Positions 43,269-55,775 of a stretch of DNA of 64,000 bases are shown one piece after another. The notes under the pieces are model-generated. The model was not told the DNA's origin. It was given only the letters and a program-made list of their open reading frames with translations, and made no database searches. This stretch comes from Lentisphaerae bacterium ADurb.Bin082. Its GTDB lineage: Bacteria > Verrucomicrobiota > Lentisphaeria > Oligosphaerales > Oligosphaeraceae. Where the stretch lies: the NCBI GenBank assembly GCA_002070945.1, contig MWEG01000041.1, positions 1 to 64,000 on the forward strand. Direction: 5' to 3'. A program made the position numbers and the translations under genes. How positions within the stretch are numbered: position 1 is the stretch's first letter; each line of letters begins with the position of its first letter.

Positions 43269-43730
43269 TTATTCCGTGAACTCAAACAAAGCCTGCTCGT
43301 ATTCCACCGGCGCACCGTTTTTCACCAAGACTTTGGCGATGACGCCGGCGCGTTCAGCTTTGATTTCATTCATGACTTTCATAGCCTCGACGATGCACAA
43401 GACATCGCCAGCCTTGACTTTGCTGCCGACGTTGACGAACGGCGGCGATTCCGGGGACGCCGCCGCATAGAACGTCCCGACCAGGGGCGAGGTGACGACC
43501 GCAGCCGCCGGAGCAGCAGGCTGGTCAGCCGCCGCTTGGCTAAGGCCGGCGCCTGCCTGGCGGCCGCTACCCTCGGCGTTGTCCGTCGGCTCAAGGGCGA
43601 CCGCGCCCCGCCGCTGAACCGTTGAATGGCGGGCCAGGCGAACCTTGACCTGATCCTGCTCAAGGCTCAGCTCGGTCAAATCGTGCTGAGTCATGATTTC
43701 CGCCAGCCGATTTATGGTTTCGATATCCAT
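43269..43730 (-). CDS. accB: Acetyl-CoA carboxylase biotin carboxyl carrier protein
   Basis: A 153-residue carrier. Its C-terminal biotinyl domain has the biotinylated Lys in [10 protein letters not shown] Pro/Ala-rich linker (about 40-70) precedes it, and the N-terminal [20 protein letters not shown] is family-typical. AAGGAGG precedes the ATG. Confidence 0.95.
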   Translation of the reverse strand: MDIETINRLAEIMTQHDLTELSLEQDQVKVRLARHSTVQRRGAVALEPTDNAEGSGRQAGAGLSQAAADQPAAPAAAVVTSPLVGTFYAAASPESPPFVNVGSKVKAGDVLCIVEAMKVMNEIKAERAGVIAKVLVKNGAPVEYEQALFEFTE

Positions 43731-43775
43731 AGTGAGCTGCCTCCTTCGAAAATGGCCGCGGCCAGAGCACTGGCC

Positions 43776-44252
43776 TCAGCTTTGTTTTAATATTTCACCG
43801 TATTCGCGCGACTTTAGCCAATGGACTAAGGCTTGCAGCCCCCAAGAGTAGCTGGCAGCGCCAAAGCCGGCCACCATGCCGACGCAGACGCCCGCAAGCC
43901 GCGACTCATGCCGGAAAGTCTCCCGTGCCATGATGTTGCTCAAATGCACCTCGCAGGCAGACAGGCCAGTGCCGGCAATCGCATCCCGCAGTGCCAAGCT
44001 GGTGTGCGTGTACGCACCGGCGTTGATGACCAGCCCGTCAAAAGCGCCCACTGCTTCGCCGATCCAGTCGACCAGCTGCCCTTCATGGTTGCTTTGCCGG
44101 CATTCCACAATGATGCCGAGTTCATTGGCGGTCTGCTGCAACGACGCCTCAATGTCAGCCAACGTGACGCGGCCATACACATCCGGCTCGCGAGTCCCCA
44201 GCAATTGCAGGTTCGGTCCGTTCAACACCAGTATCCGTATGCGTTTGCGCAT
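43776..44252 (-). CDS. aroQ: Type II 3-dehydroquinate dehydratase
   Basis: Shikimate-pathway dodecameric dehydratase of 158 residues. GPNLQLLGTREPDVYG carries the catalytic Tyr26 (Gln replaces the more usual Asn in the NLNLLG word). CRQSNHEGQLVDWI, INAGAYTHTS and EVHLSNIMARE follow. The ATG at 44252 has GAAAGG upstream; a longer frame from 44297 lacks homologous residues. It precedes accB by 45 bp. Confidence 0.94.
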   Translation of the reverse strand: MRKRIRILVLNGPNLQLLGTREPDVYGRVTLADIEASLQQTANELGIIVECRQSNHEGQLVDWIGEAVGAFDGLVINAGAYTHTSLALRDAIAGTGLSACEVHLSNIMARETFRHESRLAGVCVGMVAGFGAASYSWGLQALVHWLKSREYGEILKQS

Positions 44253-44345
44253 AACCACGCCTTTCTGCCATAGAGCCTTGACCGACTCGGCCTTCAATCG
44301 GAACGCGAGTCAAGCCTATAATATAATTTCCCGGCTCCTGTTTGT

Positions 44346-45296
44346 CTATCGGCCGCTTCTGGCCTTCAGGCGCTTGCTGGCCGCCCGCAAAATCGCCAGG
44401 TCTTCCTCTGACAGCTGGTCATAGCCGACTTGCGCCAGCTTGTCCAGCACGCGGTTGACTTCCTGGCTGAGGTCGTCGTCAGCAGCAGGGCCGCCCCTGC
44501 CCTTGGCTGGACGGAACGTGCGCCGCCGCCGCCAGCTCTGCCACCAGTCGGCCAGCCTGGACAGGAACGACTCCGCCGGAGCGTCGCCGCGCAGACGGCG
44601 CATGTACAAAAAGCCGCCCAGGCCACCCCCCAGATGGGCGAGATGCGCAATCGGGCTGTTGGGGTTGAATGATTGCACTATTTCAATGATCGTGTAGCAG
44701 ATGACCATCGTGCGCAGCTTCATAACCACCGGCGGAAAGAACAAGGCGACCCGATCCGTGGGAAAGGCCATGGCCGCAGCCACCATCACCCCGAACACCG
44801 CCCCGCTCGCACCGATCATGCCGCCATAGACCCGTAGCAAAGTATCCATCTTCAGGTGCTGATCCAGCTGGACGGCGTTGGCAACCAAAATGTTGCCCTT
44901 GCCGACAAGTTCCGCCGCGATCGGAGCTGTCCAGTTGGCGCCCAGCCAGGCAAGGCCACCCAAGAGGCCGCCGAACATGTACAGATTCAAGAAGCGACGA
45001 GCGCCAAGCTGACGTTCGACTGGCTTCCCGAATATGTACAGCCCCCATATATTGAAGAGAAGGTGCCAGAAGTCCCCGTGTGCGAACATGTAGCTGCCCA
45101 AGCGCCAGACTTCACCGTGCCGGATGTAGTACGGATGCAATATCAGCAGGTTTTGCAGTGCCGCCCCGGCCTTGCCGAGGCCGGTGAATAGGAAAACAAT
45201 GACGTTCAGCCAAATCAGAAGTTTCAGCACAGAGCCTTCCGGACGGAGCATCCGCCGGTAGTCGCCAGGATTGTAGTAGTCTCGATCAGATAGCAT
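44346..45296 (-). CDS. Rhomboid family intramembrane serine protease
   Basis: A 316-residue polytopic membrane protein. HGDFWHLLFNIWGLYIFG is the first rhomboid signature, the catalytic Ser is in GASGAVFGV, and the catalytic His is in AHLAHLGGGLGGFLYMR. The C-terminal 85 residues are a basic then acidic cytosolic tail. It cleaves transmembrane substrates; targets are unknown. Confidence 0.92.
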   Translation of the reverse strand: MLSDRDYYNPGDYRRMLRPEGSVLKLLIWLNVIVFLFTGLGKAGAALQNLLILHPYYIRHGEVWRLGSYMFAHGDFWHLLFNIWGLYIFGKPVERQLGARRFLNLYMFGGLLGGLAWLGANWTAPIAAELVGKGNILVANAVQLDQHLKMDTLLRVYGGMIGASGAVFGVMVAAAMAFPTDRVALFFPPVVMKLRTMVICYTIIEIVQSFNPNSPIAHLAHLGGGLGGFLYMRRLRGDAPAESFLSRLADWWQSWRRRRTFRPAKGRGGPAADDDLSQEVNRVLDKLAQVGYDQLSEEDLAILRAASKRLKARSGR

Positions 45297-45340
45297 CTGC
45301 TAAGTCTCTTTGGTGATGAAGTCGCCCCTAAGAAAAAGCC

Positions 45341-47318
<1,978 letters not shown>

Positions 47319-47370
47319 CTGCCTGTGTGTTCCGTAAATGTTAACTTGCCGTATGTACCTCGCCCCTCAC

Positions 47371-47437
<67 letters not shown>

Positions 47438-47438
<1 letters not shown>

Positions 47439-48142
47439 CACCAGCTGATCTTCACTCCTTTTCGCTGGAATGTCGGGATATCATAATTTTGGCCGTGGTA
47501 TTGACTTGGGTTGTCGCTGCTGAAAATCCCAAGCGACATCTCTGCAAGCTCGAAGCTCAGCTGCTCTGGCGCCCCTCTCGTCGTCACTGCCTTGCCAGCG
47601 GCTTTCCCGACCGCTGGCGCAAACGGCGCCAGCACCCCGCGGGCGCATTCCAGCAGCCACTTCGCCGCCGCCTGTTCCAGTTCTGCCTGCGACAGTCCAG
47701 GAAGACTCGAAGTCAGCAAGTCGAAATCCAGGCCGACCGCCAAGTCCGAATCCTCCAGGAGGTCAGCGTACGCCAACTCGGCGTCCTGGCGGCGTTCAGG
47801 CGAAGCTTGACTGGAGGGCAGGGCGGCCACTGCCAAGCACGTCGTCGACTGCTCGGAGCATTGCCGCACCGCCGACATCACCGCACCCTCGCACGGAAAG
47901 CCTAAATCAACAATCAGCAAGACAACACGAGTGCCGACGATAATCTGACCAAGGCGAGACGCAGACGGTTCCCAGCCCGCCGATAAATCAATCCGCTCAA
48001 CCGAATCCGCGCCCTCAGGAAAATCCGTCCCCGCCAACACGAAGGACGCTATCGGACCAGAACGCTGCGCACGGAGACTCGCCGCAGCACGCATCCCACC
48101 TGCGCCAAACCCTATAATCACCAATTGCTTCTGCTCTTCCAT
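47438..48142 (-). CDS. Degenerate FtsZ-like protein lacking the GTPase signature
   Basis: A 234-residue protein that lies 34 bp downstream of ftsA, where ftsZ is expected. The N-terminal VIIGFGAGGMRAAASL (residues 8-23) aligns with the FtsZ VIGVGGGGGNAV loop. GTDFPEGAD aligns with the NTDAQAL region. RVVLLIVDL, then LAVAALPSSQASPERRQDA and LLEDSDLAVGLDFDLL, align with the segments around and after the FtsZ tubulin signature. The GGGTGTG motif itself is replaced by GFPCEGA (81-87), and the T7 NxDxxD loop and most of the C-domain are absent. The tail DIPTFQRK (221-228) matches the FtsA-binding FtsZ C-terminal peptide (DIPAFLRK in E. coli). It probably cannot hydrolyse GTP or make normal filaments. 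An unrelated Rossmann protein is the alternative. Confidence 0.72.
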
Positions 48143-48176
48143 TGCCCGCCGATGCCTTTGCTGCCATTCCCGACAG

Positions 48177-49436
48177 CTACCAATTGACCAGAACCCGGAA
48201 AAATTGCTTGACTAATTTCAGGGAGTCGCCCAGCCTGGACGGCTCCATGTCCCGCTCCTGCTGCACCCGCAAGTCGCGCTGGCCGCAACGCAGGAGCCCA
48301 ATCGCGGTGATGTAGCTCGGCGACGCCACTACTGCCGAGGGGCCGCTAGTCTGATACGGCCGCGCCAGGGAAACAGGAAGCTGCAACACCTCCCGGGCGA
48401 TCTCAAGCAAACCAGGAATACGAGCCCCGCCGCCTGACAGCAACACCTCCCCGTTCACCCATTGCCAAGCCCCGCTCTCATGCAAGTCCTGCCGCAGCAA
48501 CTCAAACAACTCACGCAAGCGCAACTCAATCACCTGCTCAACGCCAGCAGCAGGAATGGCCTTGCTCTTCCGGGAACGATCCAGGTAAATCTGCCGACCA
48601 TGCGACGAACTCTGCACCCTGGCGCTGCAACCCAGCGAGCCTAACTCGCGAACTAACTTCCGACCTGCGTCAATCGTGACCTGAAAGGCGACCGACAAGT
48701 CGTTGGCCAACTGCTCGCAGCCTATCGTGTACTGACCGCATTGCAGGCAGCCGATAGACGTCAAAACAGAATACGACGTCGTCCCAGCGCCAAGGTCAAT
48801 CGATAAACTGCCCTTAGACAAATCCTCGCCACGCAAGGAAGCGCAGCCAATGACCAGCGGAGTGTAGATCGCAGCAGCTGCACGCATCCCCAAAGCGTCG
48901 GCGACAACCCCGCAGACGGTGTTGATGCGCTGGTGGCTGCCGAGTACATATTGAAGCTCGACCTCTAAGGTCGACGAGCCTTGGCCAACCGCGTTCAAAA
49001 GCTCGCGCCCGTCGTCCAACCGATGAAAACGCATGTAGCTATGCAACGGGACTTGGCCGTCAGCGATCGCAATGCTGTTCGCAAGCTTAGCAGCCGCTAT
49101 CATGTCTTCCTCAGACACCAACCCCCCAGCGCCCTTGACATGCACACGCCCAACGTTGTTCTGAACGCGCAAGTGACGCCCTGACAAAGCCAAAAACACC
49201 GGCCAGCGGTTGATGTCAACCCCAGACTCCTCAGCCGCTAAGCTCATCGTCCGCCGTAATTGCTCTAAGACAAACCGAGCATCGGTGATTTCACCCTTGG
49301 ACATCTTCAGCGACGGCGATTCGCCATGACCAAGAATCCGCAACGAACCGTCACCTTGAAATTCGCCGGTCAGCACCTTGATGGAGTGCGTCCCAATGTC
49401 AATGCCAGTGTAAATTTCACTTTCTTTCCTGCTCAT
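48177..49436 (-). CDS. ftsA: Cell division protein FtsA
   Basis: Actin-like protein that tethers FtsZ to the membrane; 419 residues. Phosphate loops are GIDIGTHSIKVL near residue 11 and IDLGAGTTSYSV near 213. LSGGGARIPGL is the adenosine motif. The C-terminal KLVKQFFRVLVNW forms an amphipathic membrane-targeting helix. A GCGAGGGG site precedes the ATG. It is first in a pair with the degenerate FtsZ-like gene; no ftsQ or mur genes are adjacent, so the usual dcw cluster is broken up. Confidence 0.93.
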   Translation of the reverse strand: MSRKESEIYTGIDIGTHSIKVLTGEFQGDGSLRILGHGESPSLKMSKGEITDARFVLEQLRRTMSLAAEESGVDINRWPVFLALSGRHLRVQNNVGRVHVKGAGGLVSEEDMIAAAKLANSIAIADGQVPLHSYMRFHRLDDGRELLNAVGQGSSTLEVELQYVLGSHQRINTVCGVVADALGMRAAAAIYTPLVIGCASLRGEDLSKGSLSIDLGAGTTSYSVLTSIGCLQCGQYTIGCEQLANDLSVAFQVTIDAGRKLVRELGSLGCSARVQSSSHGRQIYLDRSRKSKAIPAAGVEQVIELRLRELFELLRQDLHESGAWQWVNGEVLLSGGGARIPGLLEIAREVLQLPVSLARPYQTSGPSAVVASPSYITAIGLLRCGQRDLRVQQERDMEPSRLGDSLKLVKQFFRVLVNW

Positions 49437-49649
49437 ACGCCCCTCGCCAGCAGCACATCAAAAGCCAAGCCTAAACAGCGGCTATGTGCTTTAAAGTAAA
49501 GGTCGGAAGCCATCATGCAAGGCGAGAACACGAAATCTGCTTTCAACAATACCTGCTTTTTTTTGCCGAAACAGATGTTATAGTAGTATTTTGGGATTAT
49601 TCAGAAAAGCTCCGAACACTTCCAAACCTGAACCAAACGGTGCTGAAAC

Positions 49650-49919
49650 ATGAAAACCGCGTTTGAACTCGCTATGGAAAGACTCGGCGGAAAAGCCAAG
49701 TCCTACACAGAAGAACAAAAAAAACAGCTCGCTGACGTCGATAGCCTGTATGAATCCAGAATCGTCCAGGCGCGCTTTGACGCCGAAGCCAGAACCAAAA
49801 AAGCGAACGGCGATCCGGAAAAACTCGCCCAAATCCAAAAAGACCTGGCAACCGAAATCAAATCCCTCGAAGAACGCAGAGAAAGCAAAAAAGAAGAATT
49901 GCGCAAACAATTCCAGTAA
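49650..49919 (+). CDS. Small charged coiled-coil protein of unknown function
   Basis: An 89-residue, very Lys/Glu-rich protein (MKTAFELAMERLGG, then TEEQKKQLADVDSLY, C-terminal EIKSLEERRESKKEELRK). It is predicted all-helical with a coiled coil over residues 20-88, cytosolic and without motifs of known enzymes. It starts after a short AT-rich leader and lies 33 bp before obgE on the same strand. I have the impression that similar small proteins occur in other PVC genomes, but I cannot name a family. Confidence 0.7.
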   Translation: MKTAFELAMERLGGKAKSYTEEQKKQLADVDSLYESRIVQARFDAEARTKKANGDPEKLAQIQKDLATEIKSLEERRESKKEELRKQFQ

Positions 49920-51041
<1,122 letters not shown>

Positions 51042-51058
51042 TGGACAGTATCCAGCTC

Positions 51059-51151
51059 CTGCCGTACGTCGTTCAAGCTTCAGCTTGCCGTACGTAGTTC
51101 AAGCCTGCATACGTGTCTCCGTCCAGTGCCGGCACTTCAGTGCCGGAACTC
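51059..51151. repeat. GTAG-hairpin repeats plus CCGTCC-hairpin
   Basis: GTTCAAGC-TTCA-GCTTGCCGTACGTAGTTCAAGCC, followed by CCGTCCAGTG and CCGGCAC-TTCA-GTGCCGG (51129-51146). Confidence 0.8.
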
Positions 51152-51301
51152 TATTTTCCTTGTTTTTCCGGATTCTGGCAGTCTTGCATGTTTTCCCATT
51201 TGGCGTTATACTATGCAAAAGCGCTTCTTCGTCACTCTTGCCCGCCATGCGCTCCTGCACGCCGCCCGTGTCATCATCAGTCCATAAACGGGAGAACAGC
51301 C

Positions 51302-52093
51302 ATGAAAAAATTATCACGTATCCTGACGTTCACCTTGATCGAATTGCTGGTCGTCATCGCCATCATCGCCATTTTGGCCGCCATGCTCTTGCCAGCCCTG
51401 TCCAAGGCTCGCGGCAAGGCCCGCGAAGTATCCTGCAAAAACAACCTCAAGCAGCTCGCTCTGATCGGCGCACTCTACACCGACGAAACCGAACCAGAGG
51501 GATACGTCTTCTCCAGAAGCAACTACTATTCTTTCCGCAAAGACAATAAAGCCGGCAACTGGCTGGAATGGCTGTACTTCAACAATGCCCTCGGCGGCTA
51601 CAAGTCAATACGCACCGTCTTCACCGCCTGGACCACTGCCGAATCCACTTACAGGTACTGTGACACCGTCATCTGCCCAGCTGACCCCGAACCGTATGCC
51701 AACTGGAATTGGTCGGCCCTGCTGCTTTCCTATGGCTACAACACCTACGTCACTTGCCAACCCGGCGCTAGCGGCCCGACCGGCGGAACCGTCCTGCGCA
51801 AACTCTCCCAGGCTAAAATACCCTCCAGCATCGCAACTTTCGCCGATAACTGGGGATACTGCCACGCCATGGGACGGGAAAGCACCACCCAGCGCTACAT
51901 GATCAGCTTCGGCACCGCTCCCAGCTCCAATAACCAGCCCTCGGTCAGAGCCTACGCAGCCCATGCCGGAGGCAGAAACACCGCCTATCTCGACTGCCAT
52001 GTCGATACCGTCAATCGCATCCTCGTCCATACCGCCAGCTCATGCGAAAATGTATGGGACGCTGATAACGCCAGCCAGCTAAGCTACCGTTGA
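51302..52093 (+). CDS. Type II secretion-like pseudopilin (H-X9-D variant)
   Basis: A 263-residue protein. Leader and helix are [20 protein letters not shown] and onward, with Thr at the -1 cleavage position. The C-terminal motif reads [15 protein letters not shown], so the usual DG has become DC. The globular domain is Cys- and Trp-rich and shares only the leader and general plan with the copies at 38.7-40.5 kb. The ATG at 51302 has GGGAGAAC upstream. Confidence 0.87.
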   Translation: MKKLSRILTFTLIELLVVIAIIAILAAMLLPALSKARGKAREVSCKNNLKQLALIGALYTDETEPEGYVFSRSNYYSFRKDNKAGNWLEWLYFNNALGGYKSIRTVFTAWTTAESTYRYCDTVICPADPEPYANWNWSALLLSYGYNTYVTCQPGASGPTGGTVLRKLSQAKIPSSIATFADNWGYCHAMGRESTTQRYMISFGTAPSSNNQPSVRAYAAHAGGRNTAYLDCHVDTVNRILVHTASSCENVWDADNASQLSYR

Positions 52094-52187
52094 CGACTAT
52101 CAGTGAGCAGCTGAATACTCCCGACCAGCCCGCCGGAACCTGCCTGCAACACCAGCCGCCCTAAACCACAGCCCCTAAAACAAAAAT

Positions 52188-52223
52188 ATCCGTGTCCATC
52201 TGTGTCCATCCGTGGTCAAAAAC
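52188..52223. repeat. CCGTG-periodic intergenic element
   Basis: ATCCGTGTCCATCTGTGTCC, then ATCCGTGG plus TCAAAAAC. Relative of 29011-29091 and 60455-60490. Confidence 0.55.
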
Positions 52224-52258
52224 ACGTTCGTGGGCGCACCGAATAACGATACCCCTCT

Positions 52259-53440
52259 ATGCTTCTTTTTTTCTTTGTCGCCATCTGCGGAATCAATATT
52301 TACAACTGGTGGAAATTGCGGGTTGCCTTTTTGCAGGGTTCGCCGTGGGGAAGTTTTTTCCTCTTGATCGCCTTTCTTGCCCTGGCGCTGATGCCAGCCT
52401 GGCTGCGCGTGCTCTTCCGCAGCCGCGGCCATGTCCCGGACTGGCTCGAACAGCTGGCCTGGATTTGGCTGGCATGGGCCTTCTGGCTCACCGCCGTCTT
52501 CCTCGCCCTCGAACTCTGGAACCTCGTCACCCTCTCCATCTGGAATTTCCGCGCTGGCCTCAGCGACGTTGCCCTGGCTGACCTCCGCTCTTTCGCCTTG
52601 TCGCCCAAAGCGACCGTCGCTGTCGCCGTCGCCGCCGTCTGTCTGGCCACGGTCTGGGGAATCGTCGAAGCCCAGTGCATCACCCTCAAGCACTTGACCG
52701 TCACTACGGACAAACTCCCCCCCGGAACGGACGACTTCCGGATTCTCCTCCTCGCCGACCTCCATGTCGGCCCAGCTCTCAACCAGCGTCAATTGCGCCG
52801 AGTCATCAGCCTTGCCGCCGACGCCAAGCCCGACCTGATCCTCTCAGCCGGCGACCTGCTCGATGGAAAAGCCTCCCGCGAACGCAACTTCGCCCAGCAA
52901 CTGGCCGAAATGACCGCCCCGCACGGGAAAATCGCCTGCGTCGGCAACCACGATGTCTATACCGGCATCGACGCCTCCCGCGAATTGCATGACCTCGCCG
53001 GCTTCACCCTGCTTGAAGACACCGGCGTCTGGGCGACCGACTGGCTCTGGATAGCCGGCCCCGTCGACCCGCACTACTACAACTACTATAACTTCTACCA
53101 CCACCCCCAAGCCGTCTCCAAACAACCACCGCCCGAAGTGCTGCTCCCTAACCTCTCCGACAACGCCCCCGCCAACCCCTTCGCCATCCTCCTCAAGCAC
53201 CGCCCCGAGCCGGAAAACCAGGCGGCCTTTGACCTCCAGCTGTCAGGACATACTCACGGCGGCCAAATCTTCCCGTTCAATATCTTAGTCCATTGGCATC
53301 ATTCCTGGAAATCCGGCCGCCTGCACCAGCTGCCGGCCGGGACGTTATTCTACATCTCCCGCGGCACCGGCGTCTGGGGGCCGCCATTCCGATTGTTCGC
53401 CCCGCCGGAAATGACCGTCATCACCTTGAAACGCCCCTGA
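52259..53440 (+). CDS. Membrane-anchored metallophosphoesterase
   Basis: A 393-residue protein with four hydrophobic helices in the first 145 residues, then a calcineurin-like phosphoesterase domain. Metal motifs are LLADLHVG (near 162), SAGDLLDG, VGNHDVYTG and LSGHTHGGQIFP. The layout matches YkuE/UDP-diacylglucosamine-type membrane phosphoesterases. A Tyr/His-rich insert (HYYNYYNFYHHPQ, near residue 281) is unusual. The substrate is unknown. Confidence 0.86.
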   Translation: MLLFFFVAICGINIYNWWKLRVAFLQGSPWGSFFLLIAFLALALMPAWLRVLFRSRGHVPDWLEQLAWIWLAWAFWLTAVFLALELWNLVTLSIWNFRAGLSDVALADLRSFALSPKATVAVAVAAVCLATVWGIVEAQCITLKHLTVTTDKLPPGTDDFRILLLADLHVGPALNQRQLRRVISLAADAKPDLILSAGDLLDGKASRERNFAQQLAEMTAPHGKIACVGNHDVYTGIDASRELHDLAGFTLLEDTGVWATDWLWIAGPVDPHYYNYYNFYHHPQAVSKQPPPEVLLPNLSDNAPANPFAILLKHRPEPENQAAFDLQLSGHTHGGQIFPFNILVHWHHSWKSGRLHQLPAGTLFYISRGTGVWGPPFRLFAPPEMTVITLKRP

Positions 53441-53474
53441 ACGCTACTCGCAACCTCCAAAAAAAGTTATTGCC

Positions 53475-54446
53475 ATGCGCATCCTCGTCGCCGGCGGCGC
53501 CGGATACATCGGCAGCTGCACCACCGAATACCTGCTCGACCACGGACATCAAGTGACCGTGTTCGACGCGCTCATCACTGGCCATCGCGCCGCCGTTGAC
53601 CAGCGCGCCGCTTTTATCCACGGCAACCTGAATGACGACGACGCCCTCAACAGAGCCTTCCAGCAGGCACGCCCAGAAGGCATCATCCATTTCGCCGCCT
53701 TCATCGAAGTAGGCGAATCCATGCGCCAGCCAGGCAAGTACTTCTCCAACAACATCACCGCCGGCATTCACCTGCTGGAAGCCGCCGTCCGTCACCAAGT
53801 CCGGAAAATCGTCTTCTCCAGCACCGCCGCAGTCTACGGCCTGCCTGAACGCAACCCGATTCCAGACAACGCCCCGGTCGCCCCCATCAACCCCTACGGC
53901 GAATCTAAGCTCGCTTTCGAGCGCATCCTGCATTGGTATCACGTCGTCCACGGCCTCCAGTACGCAGCCTTGCGCTATTTCAATGCCGCCGGAGCCACGG
54001 CTCATCGCGGCGAAGACCACCATCCCGAATCGCACCTGATCCCCCTCGTTATCCAGGCCGCCATGGGCGTACGACCGTCCGTCTCCATCTTCGGCGAAGA
54101 CTATGACACGCCAGACGGAACCTGCATCCGCGACTATGTCCATGTCAACGACCTGGCTCAGGCCCACCTGCTCGCCCTTGAATCAGACCAGTCGCGGGCC
54201 TTCAACCTCGGCTCCGGTCACGGCCACTCCGTCAAAGCCGTCATTGAAGCCGTCAAAGAGGTCACTAATCGACAATTCAACGTCATCATAGCTCCCCGCC
54301 GCCCAGGAGACCCAGCCAGGCTCGTGAGCGACTCAACCGACGCCAGAAATATCCTGGGATGGAAACCAGCGTTTGAAGATATCCATACTATGGTGGAATC
54401 AGCCTGGAAATGGAGACAACATCACCCAAACGGATACCCAGAGTGA
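53475..54446 (+). CDS. galE: UDP-glucose 4-epimerase
   Basis: Interconverts UDP-glucose and UDP-galactose; 323 residues. The NAD loop is AGGAGYIG at 6-13, the catalytic Ser is in FSSTAAVYG and the Tyr/Lys pair is in NPYGESK. RYFNAAGA, HLIPLV and DTPDGTCIRDYVHVNDLA are GalE-specific. It starts 34 bp after the phosphoesterase. Confidence 0.94.
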   Translation: MRILVAGGAGYIGSCTTEYLLDHGHQVTVFDALITGHRAAVDQRAAFIHGNLNDDDALNRAFQQARPEGIIHFAAFIEVGESMRQPGKYFSNNITAGIHLLEAAVRHQVRKIVFSSTAAVYGLPERNPIPDNAPVAPINPYGESKLAFERILHWYHVVHGLQYAALRYFNAAGATAHRGEDHHPESHLIPLVIQAAMGVRPSVSIFGEDYDTPDGTCIRDYVHVNDLAQAHLLALESDQSRAFNLGSGHGHSVKAVIEAVKEVTNRQFNVIIAPRRPGDPARLVSDSTDARNILGWKPAFEDIHTMVESAWKWRQHHPNGYPE

Positions 54447-54459
54447 AGGAGCCTGGGGC

Positions 54460-54545
54460 AAGCCGCCGCAGCGCCAAGCCGCAGCAGCGCCAAGCGGCGG
54501 CACCGCCAAGCGGCGGCACCGGCGAGCGCCAGCGAAGCAAGCCGC
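54460..54545. repeat. GC-rich imperfect repeats between galE and the flippase-like gene
   Basis: Iterated CGCCAAGC(C/G)GC and GGCGGCACC words with no coding pattern that I trust. Confidence 0.5.
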
Positions 54546-54594
54546 CGCCGCTGCCCCATATCTTCCCATCCACTCCCATCCACATACTCCCATT

Positions 54595-55644
54595 ATGGAA
54601 TCACCACCTCCCACTCCCTCCCGCACGCGCCTGGCGTCGCTGGTGCGCCTCGTGCTGCGCTTAGCCGGCATCGCCCTCGCTATCGCTCTCCTGTATGCAA
54701 CCCTGCGCAGCACCGACGCCGACTTTTTCGGCAGCCTTAGCACCGCCTCGCGCCCCCTGCTATTTCTCGCCTTCCTGTGCATCAGCAATTCCCACGTCGT
54801 CGGCGCTTTCCGCTGGGGTCGCCTCTTGCAGGTGCAGGGCATTCATCTCCCCTTCAGACAACTCTTCCGTCTCACTCTGATCGGCGTCTTCTTCTCCGCT
54901 GTCATCCCCGGTGGCGCCGCCAGCGGCGACGTGATCAAAATGGCATACGCCACCCGGGCTGCGCCGCACAAGCGCACTGAAGCCGCCTGCACCGTCGCCA
55001 TTGACCGATTGATCGGCTTAGCCGGCTTGTTCGCCGTCGCCGTGCTCGCTACCCCCGCCTTGCTCTGGCAATGCCCGGATTTGCCTTTCCAGCAGCCGGT
55101 CATCGGCCTGGGCCTGGCCGCTGTCTGGGCCGGCGCACTTGCCTTTGCCTGCGCCTACGTGGCGATTCTCGCCAGGGCCTGGGCCATGCGCCGCAAAGTC
55201 TTCCAGGCCGCCGCCCACTGGCTAGCCCAACGCCTGCCGCCGAAAATCCTCGGCCTCATCCTGAAAATCATCGCCGCCGTCGACCTCTACAAGTCCAACC
55301 AGGCTGTCTTGCTCACCACCCTCCTGCACTCCATGTTCGTCCACGCCATGCTTGGCCTCGCCGTGTTCTTGGTTGGCCGCGCCTTCCACGAACGGACCAT
55401 GACCATGCTCCAGTACATGCTCGCCACCCAGATCGGCAATGCCACCGGCGTCATCCCCCTCACACCAGGCGGAGTCGGCTTGCGCGAGGCCGTCACCGCA
55501 GCTCTGTTCACCGCTTTCAAGGCGCATCCCGCCACCGTCGTCGCCACCATCCCGATTGTCAATACGCTTATCGCAACCGTCTGGGCGCTCGTAGGAGCCG
55601 CTGCCTGGCTCTTCCAGACCACACCAACGCCGCCCCGCCCCTAA
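54595..55644 (+). CDS. Lysylphosphatidylglycerol synthase TM-region / flippase-like membrane protein (UPF0104)
   Basis: A 349-residue polytopic protein with about eight helices. Family words are LLQVQGIHLPFRQLFRLTLIG, FFSAVIPGGAASGDVIKMAY, AIDRLIGLAGLF and VIPLTPGGVGLREAV. These define the MprF flippase-like domain. The synthase domain is missing, so it is a stand-alone transporter-like protein of unknown cargo. The ATG at 54595 follows the repeat tract; upstream in-frame codons lie in that tract. Confidence 0.83.
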   Translation: MESPPPTPSRTRLASLVRLVLRLAGIALAIALLYATLRSTDADFFGSLSTASRPLLFLAFLCISNSHVVGAFRWGRLLQVQGIHLPFRQLFRLTLIGVFFSAVIPGGAASGDVIKMAYATRAAPHKRTEAACTVAIDRLIGLAGLFAVAVLATPALLWQCPDLPFQQPVIGLGLAAVWAGALAFACAYVAILARAWAMRRKVFQAAAHWLAQRLPPKILGLILKIIAAVDLYKSNQAVLLTTLLHSMFVHAMLGLAVFLVGRAFHERTMTMLQYMLATQIGNATGVIPLTPGGVGLREAVTAALFTAFKAHPATVVATIPIVNTLIATVWALVGAAAWLFQTTPTPPRP

Positions 55645-55775
55645 AAAAAGACCCCTCGCCCCTCGCCATCCAGCATTCAGCATTTCGCCTCTTTGCCCTT
55701 TGCAAATTTCAGTATACATTAAATGGTTGCTTTCCTTCTACATCTTTACGGATTAAAACCAGCAACGTGTCATCT

